Source: Candidatus Egerieousia equi (lineage in GTDB: Bacteria; Bacteroidota; Bacteroidia; Bacteroidales; UBA932). From it: 49,184 nucleotides of DNA. The stretch is taken from contig JAGHUC010000054.1 of NCBI GenBank assembly GCA_018065035.1, forward strand, positions 1 to 49,184, in the 5' to 3' direction. Below, piece by piece: positions 16,726 through 22,613 of this stretch. How positions within the stretch are numbered: the first letter of the stretch is position 1; every line of letters begins with the position of its first letter. A model generated the notes under the pieces. That model was not told where the DNA came from, made no database searches, and saw only the letters and a list, made by a program, of their open reading frames with translations. The translations under genes and the position numbers were made by a program.

Positions 16726-17523
16726 TTAATGAATATCAAAAGAAGCGTCTTTCTGTCCGGTATCCTGGCGCAGTGCCTCAAGTTCACGGCGTGCCAGATT
16801 CATCAGTTTTACATATTCAGGATCCGAAACGAGTTTTGCAAACGCCACGGATGCCGATATCCTTCCGTACTCCACATCGCTGGCATAGTGGAAGCCGGTG
16901 ATTATCCTGCTCTCACCGAGCTCCAACCCAACCTTAACAATCCCGCTGTAGTGAGCCTCATCTATAGCCACAAGCGCCATAGCTATTGACCAGGCCCTGA
17001 CAGTATGCCCGGAAGGGTATGAAGTGAATTCACCAACAGAATTTTCATCTACAGCGATGGCGGAACTTTCCTTGAAATGGCTGTAAGGCCTTCGGCGCGC
17101 AAAGGAACTCTTTGCTGTACTGATACCTGCTCTGGCGAATTTGTATGTTGTCTGGATATACTTGGCAATGGCCGGAGTTTCCTTCTCGCTCAGCTTCACG
17201 CCAAGCGCCGCGCCAAAACGCTGTAGATAGAAATCAAGGTCTGTTCTGGCATCAAGCACCGCCTGCCTCCCTCGCTCTGTATCCCTTACAGCCATGCCTC
17301 TTCTGTATTGCAGCGAATCATTGAAGAAAGCCTGCCTGTCATTGAACGAAGGAAAATCCGGCAGATACAGCCTTGCCTCCGGGCAAACGACCGTGATTTT
17401 GCCGGCGTCCTCAAGCTTATTTGAAACAGCCTGCCTCGATGTTACTCCGCAGGCTGAAAGTGCCGCGGCAAGAACCAGCAGGACCGGAATATATAAACTC
17501 CTGTAACTCTTTAGTGTTGCCAT
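16726..17523 (-). CDS. Class A nonspecific acid phosphatase lipoprotein (PAP2 fold)
   Basis: This 265-aa protein has a lipoprotein signal ending LSAC (Cys25) and the complete class A acid phosphatase signature: K138 with R145-P146 (KSSFARRRP), PSGH at 170-173, and SR at 205-206 with H212 and D216. These are the residues of the PAP2/vanadium haloperoxidase active site, which works through a phosphohistidine. It should remove phosphate from diverse small phosphomonoesters outside the cytoplasm. It is upstream of the MBL-fold lipoprotein gene and probably shares its transcript. The match to the PhoC/PhoN family is strong; natural substrate unknown. Confidence 0.94.
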   Translation of the reverse strand: MATLKSYRSLYIPVLLVLAAALSACGVTSRQAVSNKLEDAGKITVVCPEARLYLPDFPSFNDRQAFFNDSLQYRRGMAVRDTERGRQAVLDARTDLDFYLQRFGAALGVKLSEKETPAIAKYIQTTYKFARAGISTAKSSFARRRPYSHFKESSAIAVDENSVGEFTSYPSGHTVRAWSIAMALVAIDEAHYSGIVKVGLELGESRIITGFHYASDVEYGRISASVAFAKLVSDPEYVKLMNLARRELEALRQDTGQKDASFDIH

Positions 17524-17636
17524 GATTATTGTACTTACTGAATCGTGTAGCTTTCAGTTTTCTTTGTATGTTTTGCAGCACTAAAGATAATAATTTTTCC
17601 GCAAAGGTTCACACATCCATTCAGGCGCCATCGGAA

Positions 17637-17855
17637 CTATATGACAATTCCCCTTTTTTCATGGAGTCGAACACAAGCTTTATGTATCTCTGCATCCTCC
17701 TCCCAGGTCAATATTCGTCCAAGTTCTTGTTCGCGTTTTTGTTTATTTTCTGCAACACATTTTTGTGTAGCGACGCTTAACGTGTCGGCTCCACCACTCA
17801 CCTTCTCCAGTTCCTCTTCAGATAGCTGCCTGAATGTCTTTTCTTGAGATTTCAT
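17637..17855 (-). CDS. GG-leader small peptide precursor 1
   Basis: This 72-aa precursor has a leader ending FRQLSEEELEKVSGG (9-23) and a 49-residue hydrophilic core with two cysteines. Double-glycine leaders are cut after GG by C39 peptidase domains of ABC exporters, releasing bacteriocins or signalling peptides. The core is highly charged, unlike typical membrane-active bacteriocins, so a signalling or toxin-antidote role is as likely as killing. It is the largest of six related precursors in 1.75 kb. No exporter is in the window. Confidence 0.85.
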   Translation of the reverse strand: MKSQEKTFRQLSEEELEKVSGGADTLSVATQKCVAENKQKREQELGRILTWEEDAEIHKACVRLHEKRGIVI

Positions 17856-17939
17856 ATCCTTATAAATTAATTTTATATTTTGATTTTACTTTAAGTTTCC
17901 TGTGTGCACTTATATGAAAGCTGTTCCGTTGGGCACAGG

Positions 17940-18113
17940 CTATTTCTCGATACATCTGCAGGTTCTAGGGTCTTGCTCCTTCCCCTCACGCTGGCACTGC
18001 AACTTCAGGCTTTTGCAACGTCTGTCTATTGCAAGATCATGCTCCCCTGTTCCTCCGTTCACGTTCTGGAGTTCTTCATCGGATAGTTCATTGAATTGTT
18101 TATTCTCTTCCAT
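17940..18113 (-). CDS. GG-leader small peptide precursor 2 (four-Cys core)
   Basis: The ATG at 18113-18111 opens a 57-codon frame that ends TAG at 17942-17940. The leader MEENKQFNELSDEELQ continues NVNGG (residues 1-21). The core of 36 residues is basic and has four cysteines spaced as C-x7-C-x12-C-x-C, suggesting two disulfides. It runs in the same direction as precursor 1, 84 nt upstream of it, and divergently from precursor 3. Confidence 0.8.
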   Translation of the reverse strand: MEENKQFNELSDEELQNVNGGTGEHDLAIDRRCKSLKLQCQREGKEQDPRTCRCIEK

Positions 18114-18234
18114 AATATTAGAATTTAAAGTTAATGTCTATATGTGTATAACGAGCAAAAACTGTGCCAAACAACATTACAAATGAGGTCTGGCACGATT
18201 TTTGTTTTAGTTCAATTTATAGGGAACTTTTGAG

Positions 18235-18242
18235 TACTTTTG
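18235..18242 (+). promoter_or_regulatory. -7 box of the GG-peptide gene trio
   Basis: TACTTTTG fits TAnnTTTG and lies 41 nt before the ATG of the first plus-strand peptide gene. No clean TTTG is seen 19-21 nt upstream, so the -33 element is weak. It would drive the three plus-strand peptide genes. Confidence 0.5.
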
Positions 18243-18283
18243 TCCCGGATTTTTGATAATACTAAATTTTAATCTATATCATC

Positions 18284-18484
18284 ATGAAAGAGAAAGCAAA
18301 GAAACAATTCACAGAACTCTCAGACCAGGAGCTCGAAAAGGTAACGGGAGGTGTATACGTCTTGGCTCCAGGCAAACAATTCACTGACATCGAGCTGTGC
18401 AAGATGAAGAACGCAAGCGACCAGTGCATCGAGAATGGACAACAGTTGCCGAACGGTTCAATACCCAAGAAGGATCTGCTATAA
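18284..18484 (+). CDS. GG-leader small peptide precursor 3
   Basis: This is a 66-aa precursor. The leader contains KKQFTELSDQELEKVTGG (6-23), a canonical double-glycine leader. The core of 43 residues has two cysteines and ends in a Lys-rich tail. It is the first of three plus-strand peptide genes. A 36-bp block in its leader (18298-18333) is identical at DNA level to one in precursor 5, while their cores share nothing evident. Confidence 0.83.
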   Translation: MKEKAKKQFTELSDQELEKVTGGVYVLAPGKQFTDIELCKMKNASDQCIENGQQLPNGSIPKKDLL

Positions 18485-18545
18485 TAAACTCGTAAGCGCT
18501 CTGAATCACAACCAAATGAAAGTTCAACAAATAACTTTGACAGAC

Positions 18546-18686
18546 ATGAAATCACAAGAACCTAAAGATAAGAAATTCAGGCAGCTATCCGATGAGGAAC
18601 TCGAACAGGTCAACGGAGGACTGCGACCCCGTTCTAGTTGTCCTGACGGCGAGAAAGACGAGTTCGGCAACTGCCCGCAGAAGTAA
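18546..18686 (+). CDS. GG-leader small peptide precursor 4 (short core)
   Basis: A 46-aa precursor is read from the ATG at 18546, chosen because it places the leader (MKSQEPKDKKFRQLSDEE, then LEQVNGG) at the usual length. An in-frame upstream ATG at 18435 would lie inside the preceding gene. The start MKSQE and the FRQLS motif match precursor 1. The mature part is only 21 residues, LRPRSSCPDGEKD followed by EFGNCPQK, with two cysteines that could close a small loop. Confidence 0.75.
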   Translation: MKSQEPKDKKFRQLSDEELEQVNGGLRPRSSCPDGEKDEFGNCPQK

Positions 18687-18710
18687 GGTCAAATCTTAAA
18701 ATTCAGAATT

Positions 18711-18914
18711 ATGGCTAAAGAAAAGAAACAATTCACAGAACTCTCAGACCAGGAGCTGGAGAAGGTTAACGAGGGAGTGGGATCCATTGGGATGGTGAAG
18801 AAGGCTTTTTGCAATCTTTCTTTTGAAGGTTGCCAAGTCGGGGAGATATATATGTACGTTGATGGCAAATGCCAGTGTGTGCCAGTGCCTAATACCTTTA
18901 TTAGTGTCAACTAG
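18711..18914 (+). CDS. GG-leader-like peptide precursor 5 with altered cleavage site
   Basis: This is a 67-aa precursor. Its leader KKQFTELSDQELEKVNEG is nearly identical to precursor 3, but the usual Gly at -2 is Glu (EG instead of GG), which should impair C39 cleavage. The core has four cysteines (FCNLSFEGCQ and CQC) in a beta-rich, hydrophobic context. It may be a decayed copy, or be processed one or more residues away. A plus-strand terminator follows at 18945. Confidence 0.78.
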   Translation: MAKEKKQFTELSDQELEKVNEGVGSIGMVKKAFCNLSFEGCQVGEIYMYVDGKCQCVPVPNTFISVN

Positions 18915-18944
18915 TAAATAATTGCATTCCCCCTTTCTTACGAT

Positions 18945-18977
18945 TGCCATGGCTTGATAGGAGCCGTGGCATTTTAT
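18945..18977 (+). terminator. Terminator of the plus-strand peptide genes
   Basis: A 10-bp stem (18945-18954 with 18962-18971, one wobble) with a 7-nt loop is followed by TTTTATTT. It lies 31 nt after the last plus-strand peptide gene. Confidence 0.7.
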
Positions 18978-19174
18978 TTACCACCAGCGTCTGATCCGCC
19001 GGTTTTCATCCCCTCTAAAACGACCTGCGGGGCAGGATTATGTCAAACCTTCACCGGGAATGCGGGACCAGGAAAAATGACTATCTTTGCACTGAATTGT
19101 TTGAATTGAAACTTTTGTTTCGATTTCTTTGTTTCATGAACGCAGGCATCCCTCCAGGGGTGCCTGCTTGCATT
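18978..19174. other. Peptide-cluster spacer without a supported gene
   Basis: With the flanking terminators, this makes up the gene-free stretch 18915-19223. It holds a TATCTTTG -7-like box (19082-19089) without a -33 element and a hairpin of 11 pairs (19142-19152 with 19157-19167, one G-T pair). A 28-codon frame (19136-19222) begins just before the hairpin and ends in a Lys/Gly-rich tail, but has no GG leader. I do not call it a gene. Confidence 0.5.
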
Positions 19175-19201
19175 AAAAAAGCCCTCCTGAAGTTGGAGAG
19201 C
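19175..19201 (-). terminator. Terminator of GG-leader peptide gene 6
   Basis: On the minus strand a 7-bp stem (19201-19195 with 19187-19181, one G-U pair) and 7-nt loop are followed by six T. It begins 22 nt after the stop codon of the gene at 19224. Confidence 0.8.
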
Positions 19202-19223
19202 TCGGGTAAGGGCGGAAACTGAA

Positions 19224-19382
19224 CTAGCCGATGCAATTGCAATCAGAGTCTAATTTATGGCTAGGACAGGGGTTATCAGGATCTATAGTACATTCTTTAT
19301 GGACTATTGAGACTCCTCCCGTCACTTCCTTCAGCTGCTCTTCGCTCAGCTCTTTGAATTCTTTCCTTGATTTCTTTTCCAT
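19224..19382 (-). CDS. GG-leader small peptide precursor 6 (four-Cys core)
   Basis: The ATG at 19382-19380 opens a 52-codon frame ending TAG at 19226-19224. The leader has RKEFKELSEEQLKEVTGG (6-23). The core of 29 residues is acidic with four cysteines (HKECTIDPDNPCPSHK then SDCNCIG), suggesting two disulfides. The gene has its own terminator and lies 309 nt from the plus-strand trio, pointing away from the tRNA side. It is too short for ordinary gene callers but has the same leader as its neighbours. Confidence 0.82.
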   Translation of the reverse strand: MEKKSRKEFKELSEEQLKEVTGGVSIVHKECTIDPDNPCPSHKLDSDCNCIG

Positions 19383-19460
19383 AGTGTCTAATATTTATTG
19401 TCATTGTACTGTCTGTCCCCCTTGCCGGATCATGAAAACATCTGCAAATAGCGTGCCAAC

Positions 19461-19492
19461 CGGGCGGGATATGTCTTGTCCTCGAGGAAAAC
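19461..19492. repeat. 32-bp direct repeat, copy 1
   Basis: This is identical over 32 bp to 19535-19566. It contains a TCCTCGAGGA palindrome and ends in GAAAAC. The GAGGAAAAC end is echoed in inverted form beside the tRNA at 19671-19679. There are only two copies and no array. Confidence 0.85.
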
Positions 19493-19534
19493 TATGCCTG
19501 CGGGATTTGTTCGCCTGAAGGCTCACACATCCCT

Positions 19535-19566
19535 CGGGCGGGATATGTCTTGTCCTCGAGGAAAAC
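19535..19566. repeat. 32-bp direct repeat, copy 2
   Basis: This exact copy of 19461-19492 starts 74 nt after the first copy. It is followed directly by a 9-bp G/C-rich hairpin (19567-19575 with 19578-19586). Confidence 0.85.
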
Positions 19567-19650
19567 GAGGGGCGCTTGCGCCCCTCTGTTTGGCGTAAGA
19601 GAAGGCACAGGGGAAAGTTTACTCTCCCCTGTGCCTTCTCTTACGTCAAA
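19567..19650. repeat. Nested palindromes beside tRNA-Arg
   Basis: Two hairpins sit side by side. The first is a perfect 9-bp stem with a 2-nt loop (19567-19586). The second is a long one with 26-bp arms (19589-19614 and 19625-19650), one mismatch and a 10-nt loop. No protein gene is supported here. The length and near-perfection suggest a MITE-like element or an interspersed extragenic palindrome. Confidence 0.75.
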
Positions 19651-19670
19651 CGCCCGGCATACACCGGGCG
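19651..19670 (-). terminator. Terminator after tRNA-Arg
   Basis: A perfect 7-bp G/C stem (19651-19657 with 19664-19670) and 6-nt loop lie 9 nt beyond the tRNA 3' end. TTT follows on the minus strand and TTTT on the plus strand. Confidence 0.6.
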
Positions 19671-19679
19671 TTTTCCTCG

Positions 19680-19753
19680 TGACCCCTGCGGGATTCAAAC
19701 CCACAACCTTTTGATCCGTAGTCAAATGCTCTATTCAGTTGAGCTAAGGGGCC
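19680..19753 (-). tRNA. tRNA-Arg (ACG)
   Basis: Read on the minus strand this is a full cloverleaf: acceptor GGCCCCT with AGGGGTC (one G-U), D-arm GCTC/GAGC, anticodon stem TTTGA/TCAAA enclosing CTACGGA, and a T-arm with loop TTTGAAT. The anticodon ACG (read with inosine) decodes CGU, CGC and CGA. No CCA is encoded; the discriminator is A. It begins 14 nt after rplS stops, so it is likely processed from the rplS transcript. Confidence 0.95.
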
Positions 19754-19767
19754 GGATGCTGAGTTGG

Positions 19768-20136
19768 TTACTCAGCTTTACCTGAAAATCCTTTCTCCTT
19801 GATTCTTGCCTTCTTTCCGGTAAGTTTTCTCAGGAAGTAGATTCTAGCTCTTCTTACCTTACCTACCTTGTTGACCTCTATTGAATCAATGAATGGTGAC
19901 TGGAATGGGAAAATTCTCTCAACGCCAACTCCGTTTGAAATCTTCCTGATTGTGAAAGTCTTTGTTGCACCCTCACCGTTGATCTGGATAATTGTACCAC
20001 GGAATTTCTGGAGTCTTTCCTTATCACCCTCTTTAATCTTGTAGGTTACTGTGATAGTGTCACCTGCCTTGAATACAGGGTAAACTTTCTTCTCGCCTAA
20101 TGCGCAAGCTTCCTGCGCGATCTTAATCAAATCCAT
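19768..20136 (-). CDS. rplS: 50S ribosomal protein L19
   Basis: This 122-aa protein has the L19 pattern: [20 protein letters not shown] (24-43), the [13 protein letters not shown] strand, a [17 protein letters not shown] segment and a basic [20 protein letters not shown] tail. L19 lies at the 30S-50S interface. The length is typical. Its own promoter lies at 20255-20285 with an untranslated leader of about 110 nt, long enough for autogenous control. The tRNA-Arg gene follows. Confidence 0.98.
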   Translation of the reverse strand: MDLIKIAQEACALGEKKVYPVFKAGDTITVTYKIKEGDKERLQKFRGTIIQINGEGATKTFTIRKISNGVGVERIFPFQSPFIDSIEVNKVGKVRRARIYFLRKLTGKKARIKEKGFSGKAE

Positions 20137-20254
20137 TGTTTTAAAATTTAAGGCAACGTTATGTTTTGTTTCCGGTGCTCAAACACGCTCATCAAGAAAT
20201 TCCTTAGGGCGTCACGGTTGCACCACATAAGAGGTTGCATTCTTTTTGGGACTG

Positions 20255-20285
20255 CAAAGATATAAACTTTTCAGCGCTTTGCAAA
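20255..20285 (-). promoter_or_regulatory. rplS promoter
   Basis: On the minus strand, TTTG (20285-20282) and TATCTTTG (20262-20255) are 19 nt apart, a perfect Bacteroidota consensus. The start should be near 20248, leaving a leader of about 110 nt before the rplS ATG. Confidence 0.8.
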
Positions 20286-20287
20286 CT

Positions 20288-21397
20288 TTATTTCAAAAGT
20301 TTTTCAAATTGCTCCTTGAACAGCTGTGTATTGAAATCAGCTCTGTTCGCAAACACCATTACGTAAACGTTTTTCTGAGGATAGTAAGCACCCCAGGTCC
20401 TGTAACCACCGTTGCCGCCAAAATGATATACCACCCAAGGCTGTCCGTCCTTTGATTCAACAATCCAGCCATAACAGTAGTCAATGTATGCAGGATTGTC
20501 CTCAATATGGTTCTTAGCTGTCTGGGCCAAAGCAAGTGACTCGCTGCTGAGCACCTTGCTCAAACCGGCGCGCATCTTTGTCTGCTCCCTCATCCAGTTC
20601 GAATACTCTGCAACTGAAGTGTAAACGCCGCCATCCGGACGTGTGGCAAAGAAGGTCTCCTCGCCGTAGTCGCACTCCTTGTATACACCGGCTGAATCAA
20701 GCTCGTATCCGTGAGAGGCATTAGGGATTATGCTGTCGCAGTTCGGGAAATAATACATTGTCTTCTCCATTCCTGATGGGCGGAAAATGTTCTCGCAGGC
20801 ATACTGAGTAAAGTCCTGTCCGGTGACTCTTGTTACAATGTCGCCGAGCATTACGTATGTAGGATTCATGTACTCATAACCCTGGCCAGGCTCAAAGTTC
20901 AATGTATCGAGTTCAGAAAGGTATCTCATTGCCAGGGAATCCTCTCCCATAATTCTTTCTTCCAGTGGAATGTAACTCCTCTTGTCAGGCACTCCTGAAC
21001 CATGACAAAGGAGATGATGGATCTGGATTGTCTTCCAGATACCTGATTTGAACTCAGGATAATACTTGCTTACGGTATCGTTCAGGCTGAGCTTGCCCTG
21101 CTCAACCAGCTGCATTATTGCAACAGCGGTGAACTTCTTTGACATTGATGCAATGTTGAAGAAAGTGTTGGCATCGATAGGAGCTTTGGTGTTCAGGTCG
21201 GCAAGGCCGTAGCCCTTCTCAAAGATAACGCTGTCACCGTACATTACCAGCACAGCGGCGCCAGGCTCATCAGCGGAGATTCTCTCATTCATCATGATAT
21301 CAAGTGACTGAGTATCCACCGGCGATGGTGCATTCTCGTTGCATGCTGCCAGAACCGCTACAGCCGCAATCAGCAAAAGGTTTTTCAAAGTTTTCAT
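20288..21397 (-). CDS. Serine hydrolase lipoprotein, class C beta-lactamase/penicillin-binding fold
   Basis: The start at 21397 (MKTLKNLLLIAAVAVLAAC) is preferred over an in-frame ATG 30 nt upstream because it begins a clean lipoprotein signal with a Cys at residue 20. The 369-aa product has the S-x-x-K catalytic motif (SMSK, 84-87), a Tyr motif YEYMNP, and an HFGGNGGYR segment near the C-terminus in place of the usual KTG. This is the Beta-lactamase (PF00144) superfamily of class C beta-lactamases, D-aminopeptidases and esterases. The substrate is unknown. It lies directly after anmK, which could hint at a cell-wall substrate. Confidence 0.92.
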   Translation of the reverse strand: MKTLKNLLLIAAVAVLAACNENAPSPVDTQSLDIMMNERISADEPGAAVLVMYGDSVIFEKGYGLADLNTKAPIDANTFFNIASMSKKFTAVAIMQLVEQGKLSLNDTVSKYYPEFKSGIWKTIQIHHLLCHGSGVPDKRSYIPLEERIMGEDSLAMRYLSELDTLNFEPGQGYEYMNPTYVMLGDIVTRVTGQDFTQYACENIFRPSGMEKTMYYFPNCDSIIPNASHGYELDSAGVYKECDYGEETFFATRPDGGVYTSVAEYSNWMREQTKMRAGLSKVLSSESLALAQTAKNHIEDNPAYIDYCYGWIVESKDGQPWVVYHFGGNGGYRTWGAYYPQKNVYVMVFANRADFNTQLFKEQFEKLLK

Positions 21398-21427
21398 CTC
21401 TATGATATTTAAATTATTTATAATCAA

Positions 21428-22600
21428 TTAGAAACCGGCCTTGTAGAGAGCGCCTCCTATGTTTGAAACGCGGGCTCCCGTTACGCTTGAAAGGCAGGAC
21501 GGAATGTTGAATGCATACAGGGCACCGAGGAAAGCGAATATCAGGGCCTCCTTGAAACATACTGTAAGAGCGTCAGGCACAATGAACTCACACTCAGGAG
21601 CCAGAGCCGCCATCCTCTCAACCAGATACTTGTTGAAAGCGCCGCCGCCTGTAACCAGCATCCTCATCCTCTCATCTTTTACAGCGATGGCTCCGGAATA
21701 TTTCTTCACCGTCCTTGCAACCTGCCATGCAGCATGCTCGGTATAAGTGGCCATTGCGTCCTTGAGTTCAAGACCGTAGCTCTCAACCAGAGGGAAGATG
21801 TTCTGCTCCACCCACTCCCTGCCAAGTGACTTCGGACCTGAGGTGTTGTAGTAATCAAGTGCGTTCAGGGCGTCAAAAAGTTCCTTGCAGACCTTTCCTG
21901 AGCGTGCCAGTGCACCGTCCTTGTCATAATCGAGTCCTATTGTTCCAGCATAATGATTGAGCACGTAATTCACCGGCGATATATCAAATGCGCTCCTGCT
22001 GCTTCCGTTGTCAAAGGAAATATTGGAGAAACCGCCAATGTTAAGGCAGAAATCGAAATCGGTGAAAAGGTTCCTGTCCCCTACCGGCACCAGTGGCGCG
22101 CCCTGGCCTCCGAAAGCCACATCGGTTGTCCTGAAATCGCAGACACAGTCAACTCCGCTCACTGCCGCAATTCCGGCTCCGCAGCCTATCTGGCCTGTCC
22201 AGCCGTATGATGGAACGCCATCGCAGTGGAAAGAAACCTTTGGCTGATGGAATACTGTCTGGCCGTGCGATGCCACAAGGTCAACCTTCCCTTCAAGCGA
22301 ATTCCTTTCAATGAAAGCTTTCACGCGCGCTCCCAGGTACATTCCGTAACCGGTGTGAAGACAGGCGTACTCCTCAGCATTCATGTCCTGGGCGTTTGCC
22401 AGCTTCTCGTGAAGTTCCCGAGGATATTTCTCGTCCTCCGCCTTGATGATTGAATACTGCCATCTGCCGTTCACAAATTTAAAGTTCACAAGGCAGAGGT
22501 CAAGACCGTCGAGTGAAGTGCCGCTCATAAGACCCAGCACATTTATGCCCTCTTCAATTGAAAGCTCGCGTCCGTTTGAAAGAATAGCTTTGTTTGTCAT
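21428..22600 (-). CDS. anmK: Anhydro-N-acetylmuramic acid kinase
   Basis: AnmK phosphorylates and hydrolyses 1,6-anhydro-MurNAc released by cell-wall turnover to MurNAc-6-phosphate. The 390-aa product (start MTNKAILSNG at 22600; the longer frame to 22666 overlaps the upstream gene) has the ATP-site signature LGLMSGTSLDGLD, VASHGQTVFHQP, FGGQGAPLVP and LVTGGGAFN. It sits between an M23 peptidase and a serine hydrolase lipoprotein in one orientation, a plausible peptidoglycan recycling set. The start is separated by 13 nt from the stop of the M23 gene. Confidence 0.95.
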   Translation of the reverse strand: MTNKAILSNGRELSIEEGINVLGLMSGTSLDGLDLCLVNFKFVNGRWQYSIIKAEDEKYPRELHEKLANAQDMNAEEYACLHTGYGMYLGARVKAFIERNSLEGKVDLVASHGQTVFHQPKVSFHCDGVPSYGWTGQIGCGAGIAAVSGVDCVCDFRTTDVAFGGQGAPLVPVGDRNLFTDFDFCLNIGGFSNISFDNGSSRSAFDISPVNYVLNHYAGTIGLDYDKDGALARSGKVCKELFDALNALDYYNTSGPKSLGREWVEQNIFPLVESYGLELKDAMATYTEHAAWQVARTVKKYSGAIAVKDERMRMLVTGGGAFNKYLVERMAALAPECEFIVPDALTVCFKEALIFAFLGALYAFNIPSCLSSVTGARVSNIGGALYKAGF

Positions 22601-22613
22601 AATGATATTGTTC

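Noticed and set aside
19136..19222. 28-codon basic peptide frame
   Set aside because: No GG leader, it overlaps two hairpins including the terminator of the gene at 19224, and evidence for translation is lacking.
19461..19566. CRISPR array from the two 32-bp repeats
   Set aside because: Only two copies with one 42-nt interval, no third repeat and no cas gene in the window.
19492..19725. Open frame of 77 codons over the tRNA-Arg and palindromes
   Set aside because: It is antisense to nothing but runs through the tRNA and hairpins on the same strand; the protein is a translation of structural RNA and repeats.
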